Source of the DNA: Bacteroidales bacterium
GTDB taxonomy: Bacteria > Bacteroidota > Bacteroidia > Bacteroidales > UBA932
Assembly (NCBI GenBank): GCA_015060385.1
Contig: SUYO01000001.1
Coordinates: 124,001-188,000 of the forward strand
DNA length: 64,000 nucleotides
Reading direction: 5' to 3'
Below the pieces are notes generated by a model. The model did not search any database, was not told the origin of the DNA, and saw only the letters and a program-made list of their open reading frames with translations. The position numbers were made by a program, and so were the translations under genes. Position 1 is the stretch's first letter, and every line of letters begins with the position of its first letter. This document shows, one piece after another, positions 16,386-23,788 of this stretch.

Positions 16386-19157
16386 TTACTTTCTGTAATT
16401 ACGGATTGACTCTTCAAACATCTCCTCAGTAAGAACATACATCTGCTTCTTCTCGAAAGAACGGACCTCGATGTTCTTGATAGGCGTAACCGACTTTACA
16501 ACTACCGGAGCAGCTGCCTCGCCTGAGACATTGATCTGCTCGACATAATTGCGACGGGCTGATCTTGCCGGAGTCTCCTCCTCAGGCTCATCCCATCCTC
16601 TGGTCAGGGTGATCTCAGCGACGATAGGTCTGATAAGGCTTGCATCAGCCTCGCCCCAGCCACCGATGGCATTAGGATAGTGAGGATAAGTCTCGGCACC
16701 GGCCTCGTCAGTTACAGAGGCCATTGCAGGCTTGATGATGATCTTGTCATTGTTGACTACAGTCACAGGGAATTCTGCAGGCATGATGACATCTCCGGCC
16801 TCATTGGCAACCTCAGACTTGTAGCCATGGTTTGTCTCTGAGTTGTATCCTGCCATGAAGAACACAGAACTCTGCCAGTTTACCATAGGAGGAGTCTCCC
16901 ACTGGTCAAACGGTACGAAGACGTTTCCTTCCTTGTCGATTTCAATATACCACTTAGGACCGAAGTCGTAGAAGATCTGTGCATTGTCGATCGAGCTGTA
17001 CTCGTTCCATGTAAAGAGATCGAACGGTGTCTTTGTCTCGAGACGGCCTGGAACGGCATACGGATCATAGTCATCCCATCCCATGCAGAGGAGTCTGTTA
17101 CGGTATGTAAGTCTGTACTTGTTGAAGATCTCCGCCTCACGCTTGAAGTCCTCGTAGAAGCCGTCAACCGCCTCCTTCGAGTGTCCCAGGTCTGCATAGA
17201 GGTCATAGATATCCTGGGTAAGTACCGGAGTTTCAATCGTATTTCTGATTTCCACCTTGAATGAAATATTCTGCTTGAACTCCTGGATCTCGTTGTTTGC
17301 ATCATACTCCCTTACCATCACGGTAGTGTTTGCAGTCCATACTCCAGGAAGGGTCTCGAAGAGCTTGTTGTCGATGGCAGGTACCAATGCAAGGAGCTTG
17401 GTGCTGCAGTCTGCGACGGATACGCATGGCTTGCCGGTCTTCTCAGGTGAATAAAGGTCATTTGATGTTTCCTCATCGTTGTATCCGAGAACAGCCATAC
17501 GCACGATCTGACCATCTGTAGAGTTTATCTGGATCTCAAGACCTTCGTCAGAGTTGATCTTCTCAAGTTCTTCTTCGCTGAAAGGATTCTGGCAAAGGTT
17601 CTTGTAATCTGTTCCTGAGTTTGCCTCAAGCATGAACTCCCTCTTGTAGTCAGCCGCATAGTAAGCCCTGATCACATCCTTGTTAGGAGCCTTGATGTTG
17701 AACTTCGCAAAATACTCGTTCTGACCATCCTCTACTGCAGTAACCTGGATGACAGGTGCTTCCTTGGTCTTTGCCACAGTCTCGAATGTCTCATGGATGA
17801 ACTTCTGTCTTGATCCCTGCTCATCACCTGTAACGGTTATAAGGACATGGTAAAGATTCTCCGCATCGAGAGGAATACCGTTGAAATCACGTGCGTTGAC
17901 CTGGGCATCTCCCTGAAGGGTAGGGAAATAAAGCTGACGCATTCCGTAGTATGAGCATACAAGCCACTGCATCCATTCCTCATGACCGAGAAGAAGGTCG
18001 TTCACGAGAGTCTGGTACATCGAGTCGCTGCAGATCACATATGAATAACAGTATGTGTTCTCATCGGTAAGGAAGCTGATAGTAGCATCGATAGGTGAAA
18101 CATCCTCGATCACAACCTGGAAGTCGGTCTCAAGAAGATCAGGTTCCTTGGTCTTGAAATAGAGGACCTGGAGAGTACCGTTCTCGCCGAACGAGTTGTC
18201 TTCCCAATACTTCTCCTCTCCGGTGATCACTGTACCTGCCTCAGAATCGAAGATGAGGTCAGACTTCTTAGGAGCATCGCCATACTCGGCAATCCATCCT
18301 GCCTCGTCCCAAAGAGGAATGTAATATCCCCAGTCCTTGGACTCCGCACCATATGACCAGCCCCAGCCGGTCTCGTCAAGGTGTCCGTACCTGTACTGTC
18401 CTGCGATGAAGATATAAGGCTCGCCCGGTGCGATAGGTGTATGAAGCATGAGCTCCTCACCGGTATCAGGATCGACATAGTATGAACCGTCAGGATTCTG
18501 TCTGTTCTGGTTCCATGGGTTGATATACACAGTAGTATCCCTCTGGGTCTCCTGCCAGCCCATGCAGCCGTGTCCGTTCTCCATAAGGCTGACAGCCCAC
18601 GTACGACCCATCTCGTACTTGGTCATGAACACATCAAGCAAAGAACCGAAGTTGTAACGGATTCCATATTTCTTAGGTTCCTTCCTCACCTCTTCAGGCA
18701 CAGTGACGCGGATCTTGTAACCCTGATACTCAGTGTCTACGAGAGTAAGCATCTTGTCGAACACATAGTCTGAAGTAGTGAAATCCACAGACACGACATT
18801 ATCATAATAGTCATCCTTGTTGATCTTCGCCGCAAAATACACCCAGTATTTCTTGTTAGCCTCAAGGTCGGTAATCTTAAGCGATACCGCTGAAGTATCT
18901 ACCGCCACACCTGTTGCAAAGACTACAGCCTGATTCGAATAATCTCCTTCCTCGGTAGCAAGTACGTATGCCACCTCTTCAAGTGCCGCGATATTGAGTC
19001 CGAGCTCGGCGGTAGTCTCGGTCACAGACTTCACGGTCACTTCCAGAACAGGGTCCGGTCCCTCCGGAATCGGATCCGGCTCGACACAGCTGCTGGTCAT
19101 GAGGGCAGTCATACCTGCCGACAGCAGCAAAAACATCTTAAGAATTGATTTTTTCAT
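16386..19157 (-). CDS. Large Fn3-like lipoprotein, 923 aa
   Basis: Lipoprotein signal ends TSSC (Cys 24), followed by an acidic, proline-rich linker (VEPDPIPEGPDP). Residues about 36-130 look like a fibronectin type III domain (SVTETTAELGLNI... KYWVYFAAKI). Further beta-sandwich units follow, including EDVSPIDATISF, which resembles a unit in the 740-aa lipoprotein. A basic patch (PARSARRNYVEQINVSG) lies near the C-terminus. No enzymatic motif is seen. First gene of a two-gene transcript with Omp28 paralogue 4, driven from the divergent promoter at 19203-19235. Probably surface exposed; function unknown. Confidence 0.75.
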   Translation of the reverse strand: MKKSILKMFLLLSAGMTALMTSSCVEPDPIPEGPDPVLEVTVKSVTETTAELGLNIAALEEVAYVLATEEGDYSNQAVVFATGVAVDTSAVSLKITDLEANKKYWVYFAAKINKDDYYDNVVSVDFTTSDYVFDKMLTLVDTEYQGYKIRVTVPEEVRKEPKKYGIRYNFGSLLDVFMTKYEMGRTWAVSLMENGHGCMGWQETQRDTTVYINPWNQNRQNPDGSYYVDPDTGEELMLHTPIAPGEPYIFIAGQYRYGHLDETGWGWSYGAESKDWGYYIPLWDEAGWIAEYGDAPKKSDLIFDSEAGTVITGEEKYWEDNSFGENGTLQVLYFKTKEPDLLETDFQVVIEDVSPIDATISFLTDENTYCYSYVICSDSMYQTLVNDLLLGHEEWMQWLVCSYYGMRQLYFPTLQGDAQVNARDFNGIPLDAENLYHVLITVTGDEQGSRQKFIHETFETVAKTKEAPVIQVTAVEDGQNEYFAKFNIKAPNKDVIRAYYAADYKREFMLEANSGTDYKNLCQNPFSEEELEKINSDEGLEIQINSTDGQIVRMAVLGYNDEETSNDLYSPEKTGKPCVSVADCSTKLLALVPAIDNKLFETLPGVWTANTTVMVREYDANNEIQEFKQNISFKVEIRNTIETPVLTQDIYDLYADLGHSKEAVDGFYEDFKREAEIFNKYRLTYRNRLLCMGWDDYDPYAVPGRLETKTPFDLFTWNEYSSIDNAQIFYDFGPKWYIEIDKEGNVFVPFDQWETPPMVNWQSSVFFMAGYNSETNHGYKSEVANEAGDVIMPAEFPVTVVNNDKIIIKPAMASVTDEAGAETYPHYPNAIGGWGEADASLIRPIVAEITLTRGWDEPEEETPARSARRNYVEQINVSGEAAAPVVVKSVTPIKNIEVRSFEKKQMYVLTEEMFEESIRNYRK

Positions 19158-19202
19158 TTAAAAGTATTATAGTTTAATGAATTACTCCATTATATATTTC
19201 GG

Positions 19203-19235
19203 GCGCAAAGATATATTTTTTTTTTATCTTTGCGC
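19203..19235. promoter_or_regulatory. Divergent palindromic promoter (923-aa lipoprotein / purB)
   Basis: A perfect 11-bp inverted repeat (19203-19213 and 19225-19235) encloses an AT-rich spacer. Each arm contains a TATCTTTG -7 box: minus at 19206-19213, plus at 19225-19232. Back-to-back promoters this close could not easily bind two polymerases at once. Confidence 0.55.
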
Positions 19236-19256
19236 GATGTTTAACAAAAAATCGAA

Positions 19257-20597
19257 ATGGACAATAATTCACTACTGGCAGTTTCGCCCATCGACGGACG
19301 CTACTTGCGTCAGACTGAACCTCTTAGAGAATACTTCAGCGAATACGCCCTGATAAGATACCGTGTAAGGGTAGAGATCGAATACTTCATAGCTCTCTGC
19401 CGGATTCCTCTTCCGCAGCTCGCAGATTTCGATGCTTCGAAGTTTGAAGCACTTAGGGACATCTACCGCAACATGACTCCGGAAGATGCGGCAAAGGTAA
19501 AGGAGATCGAAAAGGTAACGAACCATGACGTAAAGGCTGTGGAGTACTTCATCAAGGACCGTTTCAAGGAGATGGACATCATGAAGTGGGGCGAATTCGT
19601 CCACTTCGGACTTACTTCACAGGACATAAACAACACATCGGTTCCCCTTTCGTTCAAGGAAGCTGTAGAGGATTGCTTCATGCCTCTTCTCGAAGAAGTG
19701 CTCGGCACCATCAAGGGCATGGCGGAAGAATGGAAGGATGTCCCTATGCTTGCAAAGACCCACGGTCAGCCGGCTTCACCTACACGCCTGGGAAAGGAGT
19801 TCAATGTGTTCGCAGTACGACTCGAAGAGCAGATACGCCAGTTCAGGCAGCTGACCTATCCTGCAAAGTTCGGAGGTGCCACAGGAAACATGAACGCACA
19901 TAAGGTGGCATATCCCGGCATCGACTGGATCGGATTCGGAAATGAGTTCGTGGCATCACTCGGCCTGAAGAGATCGTTCCCGACGACTCAGATCGAGCAT
20001 TACGACAACCTCGCCTCCCTCTTCGACTGCCTCCGCCGCATCAACACGATCCTCATCGACTTTGCCCGCGACATATGGACATATATCTCAATGGAATACT
20101 TCCGTCAGAAGGTGAAGGCGGGAGAGGTCGGTTCATCGGCCATGCCGCACAAGGTGAACCCTATCGACTTCGAGAATGCTGAAGGAAACTTCGGCGTTGC
20201 GGATGCCCTCTACACCCATCTTTCGATGAAGCTTCCGATTTCAAGACTTCAGAGAGACCTGACGGATTCTACAGTTCTGCGTAACATCGGTATGCCGCTC
20301 GCCCATTCGATGATCTCCCTCAACTCTCTCAAGAAGGGACTCGGCAAGCTCATCCTGAACGAGGATGCCCTCCGCGCAGATCTGGAAAAGAACTGGGCAG
20401 TCGTGGCCGAGGCCATCCAGACCATCCTCCGCAGAGAAAATTACCCGAACCCTTACGAAACGCTCAAGGCGCTTACACGTACAGGTGCGGGCATCAATCA
20501 TGAAGTGATCGCAGAATTCATCGAGACTCTCGATGTAGCGGAATCAGTAAAGGAGGAGCTCAGGGCAATCACCCCTTGGACATACACCGGATTCTGA
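19257..20597 (+). CDS. purB: Adenylosuccinate lyase
   Basis: Cleaves SAICAR and adenylosuccinate in purine synthesis. It belongs to the fumarase/aspartase superfamily: the signature SSAMPHKVNP lies near residue 294, with the TSQDINNT and KTHGQPASPT motifs earlier. The length (446 aa) and N-terminus (LLAVSPIDGRY) match the longer PurB type found in E. coli. The plus -7 box at 19225-19232 gives a leader of roughly 20 nt. It is convergent with the FtsB-like gene across a short palindrome. Confidence 0.96.
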   Translation: MDNNSLLAVSPIDGRYLRQTEPLREYFSEYALIRYRVRVEIEYFIALCRIPLPQLADFDASKFEALRDIYRNMTPEDAAKVKEIEKVTNHDVKAVEYFIKDRFKEMDIMKWGEFVHFGLTSQDINNTSVPLSFKEAVEDCFMPLLEEVLGTIKGMAEEWKDVPMLAKTHGQPASPTRLGKEFNVFAVRLEEQIRQFRQLTYPAKFGGATGNMNAHKVAYPGIDWIGFGNEFVASLGLKRSFPTTQIEHYDNLASLFDCLRRINTILIDFARDIWTYISMEYFRQKVKAGEVGSSAMPHKVNPIDFENAEGNFGVADALYTHLSMKLPISRLQRDLTDSTVLRNIGMPLAHSMISLNSLKKGLGKLILNEDALRADLEKNWAVVAEAIQTILRRENYPNPYETLKALTRTGAGINHEVIAEFIETLDVAESVKEELRAITPWTYTGF

Positions 20598-20603
20598 TCC
20601 GTC

Positions 20604-20624
20604 ATCCCCGACCTGATCGGGGAT
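20604..20624. repeat. Short palindrome between convergent purB and ftsB-like genes
   Basis: ATCCCCGA and TCGGGGAT pair perfectly around a 5-nt loop. There is no T-run, so it may be a repeated intergenic palindrome or a simple 3'-end stabiliser. The ATCCCC/GGGGAT core recurs in the hairpins at 47361-47443 and 57888-57932. Confidence 0.6.
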
Positions 20625-20626
20625 CC

Positions 20627-20929
20627 TTATTCGACAATATACACATCTTCGCCAGGGACAGCAAAGTTGAACTGCTCTCTGGCGAATTTTTCTAATGTAT
20701 CCCTGTCGGTCTTGAGCATTTCTATACGGCGGTCCATTTCCGCATTCTGCTGTTCGTACTCACGGATAAGCCTTTCCTGGCGTCGGATCTCAGCACCTGC
20801 CTTCGCCCAATGGATGAAGGTGTTGCCTGAACCCACGAGCCACAAAAGCAGAAAGACAGCCGTGACGATTGTCACAAACCACGCAAAATGACGGTGTTCA
20901 CCGGTAAATATGTCCTTGATTTTTCCCAT
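20627..20929 (-). CDS. FtsB/DivIC-family septum formation protein
   Basis: Small bitopic division protein. The start is taken at ATG 20929 (MGKIKDIF); the upstream TTG at 20950 is less likely. A single membrane segment (about 16-34, WFVTIVTAVFLLLWLVGSG) is followed by a coiled coil (EIRRQERLIREYEQQNAEMD) and the short C-terminal block EKFAREQFNFAVPGEDVYIV, which matches the DivIC/FtsB family. It would link the divisome proteins FtsL and FtsQ on the periplasmic side. Length (100 aa) is normal. Confidence 0.88.
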   Translation of the reverse strand: MGKIKDIFTGEHRHFAWFVTIVTAVFLLLWLVGSGNTFIHWAKAGAEIRRQERLIREYEQQNAEMDRRIEMLKTDRDTLEKFAREQFNFAVPGEDVYIVE

Positions 20930-21011
20930 CTCATTTAGAATCTTCGACAAAAATAACTAATTTTGAGGATTATTTGCAAAATTCAACAATTTTGAGCGAA
21001 GCGAAAGCAAG

Positions 21012-21032
21012 TCCCTTTCCCGAGGAAAGGGA
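21012..21032. repeat. Hairpin in a repeat-like intergenic stretch
   Basis: A perfect 9-bp stem with a 3-nt loop (TCCCTTTCC CGA GGAAAGGGA) sits within about 40 bp of purine-rich sequence (TTTAGGGATAGGGT follows). It resembles dispersed intergenic repeats of Bacteroidota, but copy number cannot be judged here. Confidence 0.5.
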
Positions 21033-21133
21033 TTTAGGGATAGGGTAACGTGGATATGTTTCATATTCATGTACAACCTTGGAAAACGGGAATATACTCA
21101 CAAACAATAATTCAACGAATAACATTCATGAAT

Positions 21134-22069
21134 ATGAAACCTACTTTACTTGTATTGGCAGCAGGCATGGGAAGCCGTTACGGCGGACTCAAGCAGATGG
21201 ACGGCCTCGGTCCTAACGGAGAAACTATCATCGACTATTCGATCTATGACGCAGTGGAAGCCGGATTCGGCAAGGTAGTCTACATAGTACGCGAATACTT
21301 CAAGGAGCAGATGGAGCAGGTCGTGAAGGAGAAGTACAGCAACGTGAAATGCGTTGACGGATCGCCCCTCGAATTCCAGTTCGTCACTCAGGAACTCCAT
21401 AAGATACCTTCACAGTTCACCCTCAACCCTGAGCGTGAAAAGCCGTGGGGAACAGCCCACGCCGTACTTATGGCAGCTGACGTGATAAAGGAGCCGTTCG
21501 CAGTGATCAACGGAGACGACTATTATGGAAAGGAATCATTCAGGATCCTTGGAGACTGGCTCAGGGCACATGAAGGCAAGACAGGAGAATACTGCCTTGT
21601 AGGTTTCCAGCTCGAGAACACGCTTTCCGAGTCAGGTGCAGTATCACGAGGCATCTGTACATCAGATGCTGACGGAGTCCTTACGACTGTAGTGGAGCAC
21701 CATAAGATCGCACGTGAAGCTGACGGAAAGGTATATGGCGAGAACAGCAGCACAGGCGAGAAGGTGGAGCTTGACGGCAAGGCACCTTGTTCGATGAACA
21801 TGTGGGGATTCACCCCTGACTACTTCACCAAGAGTGCGGAAATCTTCGTGGGCTTCCTTGAGAAGAACATCAAGGAACTCAAGGCCGAGTACTATATCCC
21901 ATACGCAATCGACTGCATGATCAAGGATGGTACAGGAAAGACCGAAGTGCTTTCAACCCCTTCACGATGGTTCGGAGTCACCTTCAAGGAAGACAGACCG
22001 GGAGTAGTGGCAAAGTTCCAGGAACTTGCAGACCAGGGCGTTTATCCTACACCATTGTACAGGAAATAA
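21134..22069 (+). CDS. Sugar-phosphate nucleotidyltransferase family protein
   Basis: The start is ATG 21134 (MKPTLLVLAAGMGSRYGG); the frame to 21050 adds 28 residues before the conserved N-terminus. LAAGMGSRYGGLKQ is the nucleotide-binding and catalytic loop of NTP transferases, and INGDDYYG provides the metal-binding Asp pair. The protein is 311 aa, without a left-handed helix domain. The sugar is not determined; related Bacteroidota proteins are annotated only as nucleotidyltransferases. It is followed after 4 bp by a CPBP protease gene. Confidence 0.85.
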   Translation: MKPTLLVLAAGMGSRYGGLKQMDGLGPNGETIIDYSIYDAVEAGFGKVVYIVREYFKEQMEQVVKEKYSNVKCVDGSPLEFQFVTQELHKIPSQFTLNPEREKPWGTAHAVLMAADVIKEPFAVINGDDYYGKESFRILGDWLRAHEGKTGEYCLVGFQLENTLSESGAVSRGICTSDADGVLTTVVEHHKIAREADGKVYGENSSTGEKVELDGKAPCSMNMWGFTPDYFTKSAEIFVGFLEKNIKELKAEYYIPYAIDCMIKDGTGKTEVLSTPSRWFGVTFKEDRPGVVAKFQELADQGVYPTPLYRK

Positions 22070-22073
22070 GATC

Positions 22074-22976
22074 ATGGGATTCTTTAAAAGACACACGGGA
22101 AGAGCGTCATATGACCTCTTCTCGAACTACAGCCATTATGTTCCGGGGTACGGAGGAATGTTCATGCTCCTGCTCATGTTCCTGGTCGGAAACCTGCTGG
22201 GTTCCCTCCTGGTTATTGCCCTGACCTTGGTTTCACCTGAATTCGCCGAACTCTACGGAACGGTGATATCCTATCCGGTGATGTTCATCCCTGCCCTGCT
22301 CTATGCATCGGCCAACAGCCGCAGGAATGAATATTTCGATACCGGATATGCCCTTGACAGTTCGAACTTCGGTACCTTGGGAGGATTCAGGATGGCGGTC
22401 ATAGTATCCATAGCCACAATAGCAGCGGCATTTCTCGCCGACAGCCTCAACGGCATCATGCCGGAGGCACCGGCGTGGTTTGAAGATGCGATGGCAAAGA
22501 TAATGGACGCTCCCGTATGGATAACCCTGATTTCCGTATCGGTATTCGCTCCCCTCTTTGAAGAGTGGCTCTGCAGAGGACTCATACTCAGAGGCCTCCT
22601 CCAGAAGACCCACCCGATATCGGCTATCCTTGTATCGGCGGCTTTCTTTGCGATACTGCACATGAATCCATGGCAGGCGCTTCCTGCCTTCATCCTTGGC
22701 ATACTCTTCGGATATGTATATTACAGGACAGGTTCGCTCAAGCTGACCATGCTGATGCACTGCGTGAACAACACAATGGCGGTGGTATTCAGCAAGATCC
22801 CTTCTCTGGAAGAAGCGGAAAGTTTTGCTGAGATTCTCAGTCCGTGGGCTTATGCCGGCATCATGCTCTCCTGCGCGGCATTTCTCGCGGCAGCCTGTGC
22901 AGTTCTGAAGAACATTCCGTTTACTCGGGAAGATTCCAGAAGCAACTGCGACGAGATTCCTCCAATGAGCATATAG
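22074..22976 (+). CDS. CPBP-family intramembrane metalloprotease
   Basis: Polytopic membrane protein of 300 aa (ATG 22074, 4 bp after the previous stop). The family motifs are EExxxR in LFEEWLCRGLIL (Glu 163, Glu 164, Arg 168), FAILHMNPWQ (His) and the later HCVNNT (His). These form the putative metal site of the CPBP/Rce1 superfamily. Substrates of bacterial members are mostly unknown. The last 56 bp overlap the 3' end of the opposing MurU-like gene, so both C-termini are encoded by the same DNA. Confidence 0.88.
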   Translation: MGFFKRHTGRASYDLFSNYSHYVPGYGGMFMLLLMFLVGNLLGSLLVIALTLVSPEFAELYGTVISYPVMFIPALLYASANSRRNEYFDTGYALDSSNFGTLGGFRMAVIVSIATIAAAFLADSLNGIMPEAPAWFEDAMAKIMDAPVWITLISVSVFAPLFEEWLCRGLILRGLLQKTHPISAILVSAAFFAILHMNPWQALPAFILGILFGYVYYRTGSLKLTMLMHCVNNTMAVVFSKIPSLEEAESFAEILSPWAYAGIMLSCAAFLAAACAVLKNIPFTREDSRSNCDEIPPMSI

Positions 22977-23721
22977 CAGCCTCGGCCTGCTGAAGCGTAT
23001 CCATCTTTCCGACATCGATAAGATTCAGGTTCTCCGCATGTACTCCATATATGTTGAAGAGGTGGCAATTATCAAGGTAGAAATCCATCACCGGGAATCT
23101 CGGCGTATCGGAGACGGCATAGAGTCCATGAGTCCTGGCATAGTTATCCATCACGTCGAACACACTGTCGGACATTACATGGATACCTGAAAATGCCAGA
23201 CGCAGACATCGGTCAGGGTCCACATGAGGTCCAGCCAGACGCATCTCACCGGTCTTGACATTGACCCATCCTTCCAGTCGCATGTTCTGAGGATTGAAAA
23301 GAAGATATCTCGAAGACGTCCTGTCACTCACAAGAAGAGTCGCCAGGGCGTCTTCCCTTATCTGTGACATGAACCACCTGAGGTCGCAGTCGGACAAGAT
23401 ATCCACATTATGGATCAGAAAACTGCCGCAGCCTTCAAGATATCTGCGGGCATGGAGCACTGCTCCTCCGGTCTCGAGCAACATTTCCCTTTCGTCGCTT
23501 ATCTGAAGTTCCATGATATCCTGCCTTTCTGCCCACTCCTCTATCTGATCCGCAAGATGGTGAACATTGACCACCCCGCGAAATATACCTGAAGCCTTGA
23601 GTTTCCTGAGCACATGTTCGATAAGAGGCTTGCCGCCCACAGGCACCAGTGCCTTGGGCATCGTATCTGTAATTGGTTTCAGACGGGTTCCCATTCCCGC
23701 CGCAAAAATCATCGCGAGCAT
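22921..23721 (-). CDS. murU: MurU-like N-acetylmuramate-1-phosphate uridylyltransferase
   Basis: A small NTP transferase (266 aa) with FAAGMGTRLKPITDTMPKAL at the N-terminus (nucleotide loop and PK motif) and HNVDILSD for the metal site. The family includes mannose-1-phosphate guanylyltransferases; I prefer MurU because the gene directly upstream encodes an AmgK-like sugar kinase. AmgK and MurU together convert recycled MurNAc to UDP-MurNAc, bypassing de novo synthesis. The family is firm and the exact substrate is inferred from context. A perfect palindrome at 23743-23788 lies between the two genes. Confidence 0.78.
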   Translation of the reverse strand: MLAMIFAAGMGTRLKPITDTMPKALVPVGGKPLIEHVLRKLKASGIFRGVVNVHHLADQIEEWAERQDIMELQISDEREMLLETGGAVLHARRYLEGCGSFLIHNVDILSDCDLRWFMSQIREDALATLLVSDRTSSRYLLFNPQNMRLEGWVNVKTGEMRLAGPHVDPDRCLRLAFSGIHVMSDSVFDVMDNYARTHGLYAVSDTPRFPVMDFYLDNCHLFNIYGVHAENLNLIDVGKMDTLQQAEAAICSLEESRRSCFWNLPE

Positions 23722-23742
23722 AACTATTTATCAATCAACTAC

Positions 23743-23788
23743 TTAACCGATTAGCCTGCCGCCCCGGGGCGGCAGGCTAATCGGTTAA
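23743..23788. repeat. 46-bp perfect palindrome between amgK-like and murU-like genes
   Basis: Arms 23743-23765 and 23766-23788 are perfect reverse complements with no spacer. The right arm covers the last codons (Leu-Thr-Asp-stop) of the kinase gene. In the transcript it would form a very stable GC-rich hairpin before the murU start. It could partly terminate transcription, protect the upstream message, or be an inserted palindrome. Confidence 0.85.

Noticed and set aside
21050..21133. Upstream start for the nucleotidyltransferase
   Set aside because: The conserved N-terminus (MKPTLLVLAAG) begins at 21134; the 28 extra codons have no family match and lie in intergenic-type sequence.
22233..23015. 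260-codon minus-strand frame opposite the CPBP protease
   Set aside because: It overlaps two well-supported genes and has no membrane, signal or domain features.
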